Shown in pieces: positions 27,601-33,873 of a stretch of DNA of 35,712 nucleotides (position 1 is its first letter; each line of letters starts with the position of its first letter). This DNA is from CAZLBC01 sp964557575. Lineage in GTDB: Bacteria; Planctomycetota; Phycisphaerae; SM23-33. The position numbers and the translations under genes were made by a program. Location of the stretch: contig CAZLBC010000047.1 of assembly GCA_964557575.1 (NCBI GenBank), forward strand, positions 1 to 35,712. Direction: 5' to 3'. The notes under the pieces were generated by a model. It saw nothing but the letters and a program-made list of their open reading frames with translations. It did not search any database and was not told where the DNA came from.

Positions 27601-27823
27601 GCCCGCAGTTGTACCAGTTCAGCACGGTCTGCTTCTCGAACGTGCGGGAGACCATGAATTCTGCGTGGATGTCGACCAGCAGCCTGCCGGCGACGGCGAG
27701 CCGCCCGATCTTTTTTCCGGTCACGAGGGAGGTTTCCTTCTCGAGGGCGGGGGCGGTCCCGGCGGCCGGGGACAGCAACGCGATGCCTGCCAAAATCAAG
27801 AGTGCAGCGGTCCTGGCGTTCAT
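24695..27823 (-). CDS. 1042-residue secreted mosaic: LamG, HExxH metallopeptidase-like (DUF6055-like), hexapeptide helix, LamG
   Basis: An exported multidomain protein. Signal peptide about 1-26. A first LamG-like domain lies at about 75-265 (MALEVWLRDE, LRHIVVNCTADRETWYLDGK). Residues about 270-650 form a predicted gluzincin-type metallopeptidase resembling DUF6055: HELVH at 380-384 gives the zinc ligands H380 and H384 and catalytic E381, and E400 in YWEAHANF is the likely third ligand. Residues about 686-780 are a left-handed beta-helix of hexapeptide repeats (AYVGPEARVLGKAKVLGTARVEDCAVV), a fold usual in acyltransferases. A second LamG domain ends the protein (about 880-1035, IDDLEIHRVPL). 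AAAGGAG 8 bases upstream and a -10 box support the start. It probably binds and cleaves glycoproteins. Confidence 0.82.
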   Translation of the reverse strand: MNARTAALLILAGIALLSPAAGTAPALEKETSLVTGKKIGRLAVAGRLLVDIHAEFMVSRTFEKQTVLNWYNCGLSGGGRYTEAGGNFGDFGLHVPHGQRDARYPRAVTRGEVPAVRFDGDDIMQGNFAVEKTAAGTEDMALEVWLRDEHPAAGETPLGWQSPDGAATSAPLSYPKGFAGSDRLRHIVVNCTADRETWYLDGKKVETRPRTMVIAAGHRMVLGGASAAKPGFAGDLVTVRLHTEAMTGEEIARNHAGGAMLGTELHDWWRTEGPEKWRADESEHFRNCVPVDEMKKWPEKRRRQFEKRLPEMFALAERLYHLYAERLAMRIGVVSAKREYRGDGVKYTIPNQPSKGSWMGWSKKLGFGWACQGAGHINPHELVHGCQAQTGGTMQGNYWEAHANFPQTYAGIYQTVPPNCVSRVCMFFPANGRCYYHARLMFEHLAQTPEYGPMFIAKLWYDGGTAETKNEYPWTAFPRFDPDPATPLAGEWTRMVQKQVTWDYEIFGGKPDDLYRADAARHRAEMIRYGRVTLEEIPYRPGWHRPPKEMTPQQLGYNICPLTASAERVSALLEGYVSTKRGGDWRAAFVGVTTGGEPVYGDVGRPGEKIAFDAARAEKLYLVVCAIPTKILPIKMTGDFRSFEQEKFPYRVKLGGCAPLDLLAPEKPRVKGAAHPNGGGFVAASAQVDNTAYVGPEARVLGKAKVLGTARVEDCAVVDGATVRDRAIVAGHALVTRGAVVRDVARVRDWGRVMHGAVIKDHAQVLEHGTQERKPCGGRAVIKGVAWSSGPVGGTAMIDGSYRKSNEVEKGRWFTWSWGKGKNPGEDEKEHGGLYLRMTFDRPHEWMARDDFGATWGYRGGGATTVAAPTGDPRSSRGEQRVPNSMLALDGRAGFVELPRDVARMRDLSIRVTVIPRTTGDGRILEFSARDGGAVSLGITGGKVVFSMTKDGRTQSLDGPALRKGTPATLLVVLAGDTGTLLVDGTRAARNEAMTLNPEDIGADACFIGRGRDGGFLAAYIDDLEIHRVPLRGAVSTPSRND

Positions 27824-27857
27824 GGTTCATGCTCCTTTCGTGTACGTGCCGGGGATG

Positions 27858-27863
27858 ATTATA
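27858..27863 (-). promoter_or_regulatory. Probable -10 box of the metallopeptidase mosaic gene
   Basis: TATAAT on the - strand, 34 bases before the ATG at 27823, giving a leader of about 28 bases with AAAGGAG inside. No clear -35 element. Confidence 0.45.
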
Positions 27864-27936
27864 CTATGGAGAAAAGCGGATTGAAAACAAACGTACGTAC
27901 AAATATTACCAATGTTAACATATTAAGGACATTGGT

Positions 27937-28088
27937 TGTCCGGATGTAGGCGNNNNNNNNNNNNNNNNNNNNNNNNNNNNNNNNNNNNNNNNNNNNNNNN
28001 NNNNNNNNNNNNNNNNNNNNNNNNNNNNNNNNNNNNNNNNNNNNNNNNNNNNTGTCCGGATGTAGGCGGGTGTCCGGATGTAGGCGCC
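27937..28088. repeat. 18-bp tandem repeat broken by an assembly gap
   Basis: The unit TGTCCGGATGTAGGCGGG is seen at 27937-27952 (cut by the gap), 28053-28070 and 28071-28086 (16 of 18 bases). The gap lies inside the array, so more copies are probably hidden. There are no spacers between units, so this is a minisatellite and not a CRISPR array. Confidence 0.8.
27953..28052. other. Assembly gap (100 N) inside tandem repeat
   Basis: Exactly 100 N. Both flanks carry copies of the same 18-bp unit, so the gap was probably caused by the repeat itself. Confidence 0.98.
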
Positions 28089-28138
28089 TTCGTCAATTCC
28101 TCGATTCCCGCTTAGAAAGGTAAGGTGATGTAGCGGGC

Positions 28139-28150
28139 GTGATTAATCAC
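28139..28150. promoter_or_regulatory. 12-bp perfect palindrome GTGATTAATCAC
   Basis: A self-complementary site 24 bases beyond the HepT stop, followed by TTTTT on the + strand. Too short-looped for a good terminator; it could be an operator-like site. Weak evidence. Confidence 0.3.
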
Positions 28151-28173
28151 TTTTTCTGCCGGTTGACGCGCGA

Positions 28174-28524
28174 TTACTCGTCTGCCGGCGGCAGCAGCGG
28201 TTCGATATAGTGCATCAGTTCGGGCACCGATTCCATGGCCGCCTTCCACACCTCACCCGTGTCGACTTCGTCGTACGCGTGGATGAGAATATCACGCATG
28301 CCCGCTATCTTTTTCCACGGGATATCTGCGTGCGCTTCCCTGAATTGGACGGAAAGCCGCTTGGTCGCTTCTTCGACGATCTCTATTTGAGAAATAACGG
28401 CAAAGTAGGTCTTCTTGTCGGCCGAGAAGTCATCCCGGCTCATGCCGCGGATGAATTCCTGAATATTCCGTGCCGCGGTGAGGATATCCCAGAGGGAAGT
28501 AATATCGCGACCGTCAGGCTGCAT
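28174..28524 (-). CDS. HepT-family toxin (DUF86)
   Basis: A 116-residue all-helical protein of the HepT/DUF86 family, the toxin of HepT/MntA modules. The diagnostic RX4HXY motif is present as R77-DILI-H82-A-Y84, forming the predicted RNase site in the family. It ends with a typical WKAAMESVPELMHYI helix. The start overlaps the 3' end of the antitoxin gene by 11 bases, so translation is coupled with antitoxin first. In characterised systems MntA inactivates HepT by adding AMP to the motif tyrosine (here Y84). It lies next to a tandem repeat and between unrelated secreted-enzyme genes, as expected for a mobile toxin-antitoxin cassette. Confidence 0.88.
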   Translation of the reverse strand: MQPDGRDITSLWDILTAARNIQEFIRGMSRDDFSADKKTYFAVISQIEIVEEATKRLSVQFREAHADIPWKKIAGMRDILIHAYDEVDTGEVWKAAMESVPELMHYIEPLLPPADE

Positions 28525-28816
28525 AGACCACTTCCTTTGTCCGGAGGATCTCCTTGCGCCGAAAGGGGTTTTTCAGGTTTTTCTCGACGGCCATATCCGC
28601 GCTTCGCCCGAAAATGTCCTTCAATTGCTCTACCATTTCCACCCGGTCCAGGAGCCCCCAATCCGCGTCCGGCCCGAACGTTACCAGGACGTCCACGTCG
28701 CTGTCCGGACCGAAGTCCTCCCGCAGGACGGAGCCGAACAGCGAAAACTCCACGATCTTCCATCGTGCGCAGAACGCCGTGATTTCGTCCATGGGGATGT
28801 CGATGTGTGCCGTCAT
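28514..28816 (-). CDS. MntA-family nucleotidyltransferase antitoxin
   Basis: A 100-residue minimal nucleotidyltransferase. The GSX10DXD signature is exact: G28-S29, ten residues, D40-V41-D42, within LFGSVLREDFGPDSDVDVLV. It should transfer AMP to the HepT toxin and block it; this is known for the family and inferred here. It is the first gene of the two-gene operon and overlaps hepT by 11 bases. The two acidic residues that bind metal are intact, so the antitoxin looks functional. Confidence 0.88.
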   Translation of the reverse strand: MTAHIDIPMDEITAFCARWKIVEFSLFGSVLREDFGPDSDVDVLVTFGPDADWGLLDRVEMVEQLKDIFGRSADMAVEKNLKNPFRRKEILRTKEVVYAA

Positions 28817-28982
28817 GGTCTGCAGCCTTCCAAACGCCTGCGGCGCCTCGTGCGCCCCTCGGCGAGACTCATTCTAACACCCTGCCGCCGCCGGGCAAGC
28901 GCTTTCCCTGCTCGCCGTCGACCTGTCCCGGGCCGACGCATCGTCGGCGGGTATTCGACCGGCGAAACGTCCACGCACATGA

Positions 28983-28988
28983 TATAAT
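28983..28988 (+). promoter_or_regulatory. Probable -10 box upstream of the GH32-like gene
   Basis: TATAAT, about 120 bases before the ATG at 29107. No matching -35. The region 28817-29106 between the divergent mntA and GH32-like genes otherwise holds only the AAGGAG ribosome binding site near 29090. Confidence 0.4.
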
Positions 28989-29106
28989 CACTCCTGTCGC
29001 TCGAATGGTAACCGCAATAACCCACGATCGAACGTACGATTGACCGCACTGCCGTCGTCTGCGTAACGGTATCAACCGCAACCGTCGCACAAGGAGCAAC
29101 GACACC

Positions 29107-30647
29107 ATGAAAAACGTGATTATCCTGGTGCTGCTGGTATCCGGGGGCCTGGTCCGGGCCGCGGACGTCGAAAAGACCCTCGTCGCCTGGGTCACGATCG
29201 CGGACAGAAACGTCAGGGCCGGTTCGGTCCTGACCGTCCAGCGGGGCGACCGGTTCGACGGGATCGTCTTCGCGGAACGCGCCGCCCGGAAGTGGATGGC
29301 CGGCAGCAATTTTTTCCGGCGGACGCAGAAGGCGCAGGNNNNNNNNNNNNNNNNNNNNNNNNNNNNNNNNNNNNNNNNNNNNNNNNNNNNNNNNNNNNNN
29401 NNNNNNNNNNNNNNNNNNNNNNNNNNNNNNNNNNNNNNATCAAGCCCTTCGCCTGGTGGGATTTCGAGGGCGAGAAGATCGTGGACCGCGCCGGGCGGTT
29501 CCCCCGCAGCAGGATGGGGTTCGGCGCGAAGCTCGCCGGCGGCACACTCGACCTCGGCCGCCGCGGCGTGGTGATCGCCGGGCCGACCAAAAACCTGCCG
29601 AAGGTGCCCGGCATGCATGCCGGGCCCTACGTCCCCGAGACGCCCGCGTGGCCGGAGGACCCGCCCGACAACTGGGCGATCTACCACCTCGCCCACCCGA
29701 CGTTCACGAAGGGCTCGCCGTTCGATCCCAACCCCGCGCTGTTCTACAAGGGACGCTACCACCTGCACTACATCTACCGCAACCACACGGGCTTCGTCTT
29801 CGGCCACGTCTCCAGTACGGACATGGTCCGCTGGCAGTGGCACCCGACCGTCCTGGCCCCCCCCAACACCGGCCACGGCATGTTCAGCGGCACGGGGTTC
29901 ATCACGAAGGACGGCAGGGCGGCGGCGGTCTACCACGGCCAGGGATCGAATCGCAACTGGATCGTCTACGCCCTGGACGACCACCTTCCCGAGCAGCACG
30001 CGCTGATGGGCGGGCTGAGCAAGCGGTACTTCGCGCCCGAGACGCTGCTGACGCCGGACGGCCGGCGGGTCGTGTGGGCGTGGTTCTTCGGCGGCGAGAC
30101 GAAGGGTGTCCAGTCGCTGCCGGTGGAGATGAAACTCCCCGACGACGGCGTCATGCGATTCGTTCCGATCCGCGAACTGCAGGGCCTGCGGTATGACGAG
30201 AAGAAGCGGGAAAAGATCGCGGTCACGAAGGGCGAACCGGTGGTGCTGGCTGAGATCAGGGGCGATCACCTCGATCTCATGATCGAGATCAGCAATCCCG
30301 GCCGGCGCAGCTTCGGCGTCGACGTCCTGTGCGACGAAAACGGGCAACACGGGCTGCGGATCGGCGTTGACCGCGCGGCGGGCCTGCTGCTGGCCGGAAA
30401 GGAACGGGCACCGTTCACGCTCAAGGACGGCGAGCCGCTGACGCTGCGAATTTTCGTCGACACCACGCTCGTGGAGGTCTTCGCCAACGACCGGCAGTAC
30501 GTGATGACCGACAAGCCGCGCAAGGCCGGCGCGAAGATCAACGACCGCGTCGCCCTGACCGCGGCCGGGGACCTGGCGGTCGACAGCATCACGGCCTGGA
30601 ACATGAAGTCGGCGTTCGCGGGCGACACGGTGTTCCGGGAGGATTGA
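29107..30647 (+). CDS. Secreted GH32-like protein, gap-interrupted and apparently lacking the RDP and EC motifs
   Basis: A signal peptide (about residues 1-18) leads into a sandwich domain (TLVAWVTIADRNVRAGSVLTVQ, FDGIVFAERAARKWMAGS). After the gap comes KPFAWWDFEG and a GH32 propeller: DPNPALFYKGRYHLHY with the nucleophile-type Asp (29724-29726), a GTGFITKDG strand and FAPETLLTPDGRRVVWAW. The C-terminal beta-sandwich has the typical LRIFVDTTLVEVFANDRQYV. From the DPN motif to GRR is only about 122 residues where about 225 is usual, and neither the RDP motif nor the EC acid/base motif is found. The two parts are in different frames with 100 N, so the true gap must be 2 mod 3 for one gene. Family role: beta-fructosidase; activity here is doubtful. 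Confidence 0.72.
29339..29438. other. Assembly gap (100 N) inside the GH32-like gene
   Basis: Exactly 100 N. In this protein type the missing part should be the rest of an N-terminal LamG-like domain, probably longer than 100 bases. Confidence 0.98.
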
Positions 30648-30734
30648 AATACGTTCGCTGACGGATTGCGCTGCAAATCGTGGGCCTGCGCGCTACTGCC
30701 CGGCCCCCCGGCGCAAACAGTGAAGGAGAAGGCC

Positions 30735-31400
30735 ATGCGATCAGCTTTATATATCGTCCTCGCCGCATCGTGCTGCTGGTGGGCCGCCGGGTGCGGACCC
30801 GGCGGTTCCCCCGTCACCGGCATCGACCTGCTGGGCGACGGGCTGGCGGGATGGGAGTGTTTCCGGGAAAAACCGGGCGTGCCGACCGGCGCGGTCTGGC
30901 GGGTCGAGGACGGCGTCCTGTCCTGCCGCGGCGCCCCGCGGGGGTACCTGTATACGAAGAAGCACTACGGTGATTTCACCCTCGCCCTCGAGTGGCGCTG
31001 GCCGCCGGGGGCGGAGCCGGGAAAGGGCGGCGTACTCGTCCGCATGCGCGGCGACCACCGGATATGGCCCACGAGTCTCGAGGCCCAGCTCAACGCCGGG
31101 GCCGCCGGCGATTTCTGGGGACTGGCCGGCTTCGCGCTGTCCGGTCCGCCCGGACGGATGAAAGCACTGCGGCACAAACAATTGGGTCGATTAATCAACC
31201 TGAAAAGGACGGGGGGGATCGAGAGAGAGCCGGGCCGGTGGAATACCTGCGAGGTCGTCGCCCGGGGCGGGACGGTGACGATCCGCCTGAACGGCGAAGA
31301 GGTAAACCGCGCCCGCGACTGCGACACCGCGGCGGGCCCGATCTGCCTGACCGCCGAGGGCGGCCCCATCGCGTTCCGGCATATCCGCATAACCGAGTAA
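30735..31400 (+). CDS. DUF1080 (3-keto-disaccharide hydrolase-like) lipoprotein
   Basis: A 221-residue lipoprotein with lipobox WAAGC and a single DUF1080 beta-sandwich. Family features seen are LLGDGLAGWECF near the start, VWRVEDGVLSCRG, the YLYTKKHYGDFTLALEWRWPPG strand pair, and the closing WNTCEVVARGGTVTIRLNGEEVNRA...GPICLTAEGGPIAFRHIRI. Some members hydrolyse 3-keto-glycosides made by periplasmic oxidoreductases; others are only known to bind glycans. ATG 30735 is chosen for the AAGGAG just upstream and the lipoprotein signal. It follows the GH32-like gene by 87 bases on the same strand and may be co-transcribed. It is convergent with the ChaN-like gene. Confidence 0.87.
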   Translation: MRSALYIVLAASCCWWAAGCGPGGSPVTGIDLLGDGLAGWECFREKPGVPTGAVWRVEDGVLSCRGAPRGYLYTKKHYGDFTLALEWRWPPGAEPGKGGVLVRMRGDHRIWPTSLEAQLNAGAAGDFWGLAGFALSGPPGRMKALRHKQLGRLINLKRTGGIEREPGRWNTCEVVARGGTVTIRLNGEEVNRARDCDTAAGPICLTAEGGPIAFRHIRITE

Positions 31401-31419
31401 CCGTCGCCGCGGCGGCGGT
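31400..31419. terminator. GC-rich near-palindrome between convergent stops
   Basis: ACCGTCGCCG at 31400-31409 and CGGCGGCGGT at 31410-31419 pair with one mismatch. It fills the 18-base gap between the stops of the DUF1080 and ChaN-like genes. No T-run follows, so any bidirectional terminator role is tentative. Confidence 0.35.
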
Positions 31420-32369
31420 CAGTCCCGCTTCGGGGCCGTCACGTGCAGGTAGTCGGCGACGGGGCGCCCGATCACGCGGACCTGCTCGTGGGTGACCTCG
31501 ATCTTTCGGGAGACCGATTTCTCGTGTTCGGTCAACACCACGTCCCCGCTCTCGGACATCAGGACGATCCGGTCGGTGATGCCCGGGATCCGGCGGCGGA
31601 CCCGGTCCGGGGTGCCGAGGCCGTACGAGCAGTGGCCCGACCCGAGAATCACCACGGCGGTGCGCCCCCGCCCCGCGTCCGAGCGGAGGAACCGACAGAG
31701 GTTCTCAGCCATCGCCTCGTCGCGGGCGATCTGGGCCTCTGTCATTCCCTCCATCATCCGCGCGGCCGCCGTGTGCGCCGGCAGGTAGAGTCCCAGCAGT
31801 GTCCGGTAGGCGGGATCGTCGGTGACGATCCGGTCCGGCAGCAGCGCGCGGGTGTCCGGGTCCAGTTTCTCCACCCCGCCGCCGCGGGCGACCGCCCGTA
31901 TGATTTCCTTCGGGGCGTTGATCGCCACGACCGGCGCGCCCGCCGCCCGCGCGGCCGCCACGACCCCGCGGTACTGCCGGCAGCCCGACCAGCGTTGCTC
32001 CCACTGCGATTGGTCGACGAGCGCGGCGAAATCGATCTCGCCGCGGTTGTACCGGTCCACGACCGGCTGTTGGTCGGCCTCGAGCTGCTCCATGGCGACC
32101 GCCGGCTTCGCCCCGCGGTCGGCGAGGGCCGCGACGATCCGCGCCTGGATGGCGTGGTGCCGCGCGAGCCGGTGCCGTTCGCCGAGATAGACGACCCGCG
32201 CCGACGCGAGGTCGTCGACCACGGCGTCGAACGAAACCGGTTCGCCGAACAGCAGGTCGACCCACAACCGCGGGCGGCCGGCGTCGACCGTTTCCGGCGT
32301 CTCCGTCCCGCAGCCGGCGATGCAGGCCGCGGCGACCAGTACTGCCGTCGGTATGCGCGTATGGTTCAC
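31419..32369 (-). CDS. ChaN-like lipoprotein (haem-binding uptake family)
   Basis: A 316-residue lipoprotein with lipobox IAGC. The ChaN/Tiki-type fold is recognisable from VVYLGERHRLARHH (Glu-x-His and His-His), VAMEQLEADQQPVVDRY, APKEIIRAVARGG, IARDEAMAENL and the GSGHCSYGLGTPDRV motif. ChaN proteins bind haem or act in iron handling; eukaryotic Tiki relatives are metalloproteases, so a protease role cannot be excluded. It starts with GTG; AAAGGAG sits about 7 bases upstream. A TACAGT box on the - strand at 32403-32398 may be its -10 element. It is divergent from the hicAB operon. Confidence 0.83.
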   Translation of the reverse strand: MNHTRIPTAVLVAAACIAGCGTETPETVDAGRPRLWVDLLFGEPVSFDAVVDDLASARVVYLGERHRLARHHAIQARIVAALADRGAKPAVAMEQLEADQQPVVDRYNRGEIDFAALVDQSQWEQRWSGCRQYRGVVAAARAAGAPVVAINAPKEIIRAVARGGGVEKLDPDTRALLPDRIVTDDPAYRTLLGLYLPAHTAAARMMEGMTEAQIARDEAMAENLCRFLRSDAGRGRTAVVILGSGHCSYGLGTPDRVRRRIPGITDRIVLMSESGDVVLTEHEKSVSRKIEVTHEQVRVIGRPVADYLHVTAPKRD

Positions 32370-32484
32370 GGGCGTCTCCTTTCCTCGTTTGATTCGACTG
32401 TACCAGAAGATACCATAAGACGCGTCGATGTTCCCCGGTCAGGCGATATGTGAACTTCCGGGGGACGTCTGATACCGTATAATA

Positions 32485-32643
32485 ATGAAGGTTCGGGATG
32501 CGATAAAAAAGATTACGGAAGACGGTTGGTATCAGGTTGTCACGCGCGGCAGCCATCGACAGTTCAAGCACCCGTCAAAGCCCGGCAGCGATCTCGCACC
32601 CGGCACGTTAAACAGTGTACTCAAGCAGGCAGGTCTGAAATGA
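32485..32643 (+). CDS. HicA-family toxin, shortened
   Basis: A 52-residue double-stranded-RNA-binding-fold mRNA interferase-type toxin, too short for a routine ORF cut-off. The sequence MKVRDAIKKITEDGWYQVVTRGSHRQFKHP is typical of HicA, with the catalytic His in GSHRQF, and the end DLAPGTLNSVLKQAGLK is also typical. Between them, where relatives read roughly KPG-xVTVxGKPS-DDL, this protein has only SKPGSDL, so about 9 residues (the third beta-strand) are missing in frame. The stop codon overlaps the hicB start (ATGA). A TATAAT box at 32478-32483 directly abuts the ATG, and no ribosome binding site is evident. Confidence 0.85.
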   Translation: MKVRDAIKKITEDGWYQVVTRGSHRQFKHPSKPGSDLAPGTLNSVLKQAGLK

Positions 32644-32855
32644 ACAGGTATCTGATCGTCGTTGAAGAAACGGAAACCGGGTACTCCGCGTTCTCGCCGG
32701 ACCTGGCCGGTTGTGTCGCAACCGGCAACACCAGGGAGGAAGTCGAGCGCACCATGCGGGAGGCGATTCGATTCCACCTGGATGGCATGAAGGAGGACGG
32801 CGAGCGCATACCGGATCCTCACTCGTACTCGACATATTGTGAAATACCCGCGTAG
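32640..32855 (+). CDS. HicB-family antitoxin
   Basis: A 71-residue protein with the HicB RNase-H-like fold: MNRYLIVVEETETGYSAFSPDLAGCVATG, then TREEVERTMREAIRFHLDGMKEDG and the terminal IPDPHSY. This matches the short HicB type that lacks a C-terminal DNA-binding domain. It should bind and neutralise HicA. The ATG overlaps the hicA stop by 4 bases (ATGA at 32640-32643), so translation is coupled. A longer in-frame start at 32526 lies inside hicA and was rejected. Confidence 0.88.
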   Translation: MNRYLIVVEETETGYSAFSPDLAGCVATGNTREEVERTMREAIRFHLDGMKEDGERIPDPHSYSTYCEIPA

Positions 32856-33194
32856 GAAAAACACCGCGCACGTCTCTTTGTCGATAGAAGGTAAAGACGG
32901 AACTGGAACTGAGTCTGCTCGGTTATCTCATCGGGGTATCCGCCGACATCCCTACTCCATCCGATACGCGTACAGCGCTACAGTGCCAACACATATAATG
33001 ATTTCATATCAGTGATCATCGATCAGGAGATCAAAGGCCACCGTTTGAACAGGGATGGTGGCGATCCGCTGCATGAGTTTCAGCACCATCTCACCTGTCA
33101 ACGAGTTCAGGGGTATTGTCTATAAGCGCATTGACTGATCGGGGATAGAGTGTCCACAAAAAAGCTCATGCCCGCCTCTTAATATTACAATATT

Positions 33195-33209
33195 TAAATA
33201 CTGTATTTA
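33195..33209. promoter_or_regulatory. Palindrome TAAATAC-T-GTATTTA, candidate operator
   Basis: Perfect 7-bp arms around one base, centred 16 bases before the -35 box of the hsdS promoter. The position suits a regulator binding site. No controller gene is seen in the window. Confidence 0.45.
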
Positions 33210-33217
33210 TTTTTTAC

Positions 33218-33246
33218 TTGACCTCTCTCCGTGTAAAAAGTACAAT
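33218..33246 (+). promoter_or_regulatory. Sigma-70-type promoter of the hsdS-hsdM-rhuM operon
   Basis: TTGACC at 33218-33223, a 17-base spacer, then TACAAT at 33241-33246. It is the best promoter in the window. GAAAGG at 33271-33276 is the ribosome binding site for the ATG at 33283. Confidence 0.75.
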
Positions 33247-33282
33247 ATATTGCTACTGTTAAAATAGTCAGAAAGGTAGGTT

Positions 33283-33873
33283 ATGAAAGCAAGTTATATA
33301 GGAAGAATCGGGGATATATGTGAAATCCGTACAGGACACACTTTCAGAAAGAAGCCGACACATCAGCCCGATGGAAACGTGACATTAATCCAGCCGAAGG
33401 ATATATCATCAGACGGATCTCTTTCCCAGGATGATCTCCTTCGTGCGGACGTGTCATTCTCAAAGCCACTCCGAAAAAGTGACGTTCTGTTCAGTAATCG
33501 GGGCCGTTTTACCGCTGCGGTCTTTGACCTCGAGGGTGACGAGACATATATTGCAACCTCGTCCTGTCTGATCTTGTCGGTCAGAGACGACAGGGTGCTC
33601 CCTGAATATCTGGCACTGTATTTGAATTCATGGAATGGGCAGATGCTGATTCGTCGCTTTCTGGAGCAAACAACCGTGGCGTTCATCAACAGGAGCACCC
33701 TGAAGGAAATTACTGTACCCATCCCACCACTCGAGAAACAGCGGACGCTGGTAAAGGTCGAGGCTGACCAGAGGAAATACAGTCGACTGTCATTACGCAA
33801 GCTGGAACTGCACAAACAGATTCTCAACCATGCCCTGCCCGTGGAAGGAACGCGACAAGGAGACAATCGATGA
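33283..33873 (+). CDS. Type I restriction specificity subunit, half-size HsdS
   Basis: A 196-residue protein with a single target recognition domain and one conserved helix. Type I S signatures are IGDICEIRTGHTFRKK at the start, NVTLIQPKDIS, KSDVLFSNRGR, TSSCLILSV, and STLKEITVPIPPLEKQRTLV leading into a terminal coiled-coil helix. Normal HsdS has two TRDs (about 400 residues); half-size subunits can dimerise and then recognise a palindromic-type bipartite site. It directs the methyltransferase to its target DNA. The gene overlaps hsdM by 4 bases (ATGA), and unusually comes first in the operon. AT-richer than the surrounding secreted-enzyme genes, suggesting transfer. Confidence 0.85.
   Translation: MKASYIGRIGDICEIRTGHTFRKKPTHQPDGNVTLIQPKDISSDGSLSQDDLLRADVSFSKPLRKSDVLFSNRGRFTAAVFDLEGDETYIATSSCLILSVRDDRVLPEYLALYLNSWNGQMLIRRFLEQTTVAFINRSTLKEITVPIPPLEKQRTLVKVEADQRKYSRLSLRKLELHKQILNHALPVEGTRQGDNR

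Larger units (their letters stand above)
32856..33282. other. Intergenic region before the type I modification operon
   Basis: About 430 bases. The left part is of mixed composition and carries two protein-like frames without starts (ELELSLLGYLIGVSADIPTPSDT at about 32900-32965 and IIDQEIKGHRLNRDGGDPLHEF at about 33013-33078), possibly decayed coding sequence, with no family recognised. The right part from 33180 is strongly AT-rich and holds the palindrome and promoter listed separately. Confidence 0.45.

Noticed and set aside
27937..28088. CRISPR array
   Set aside because: Units are directly adjacent with no spacers, and no cas gene is present.
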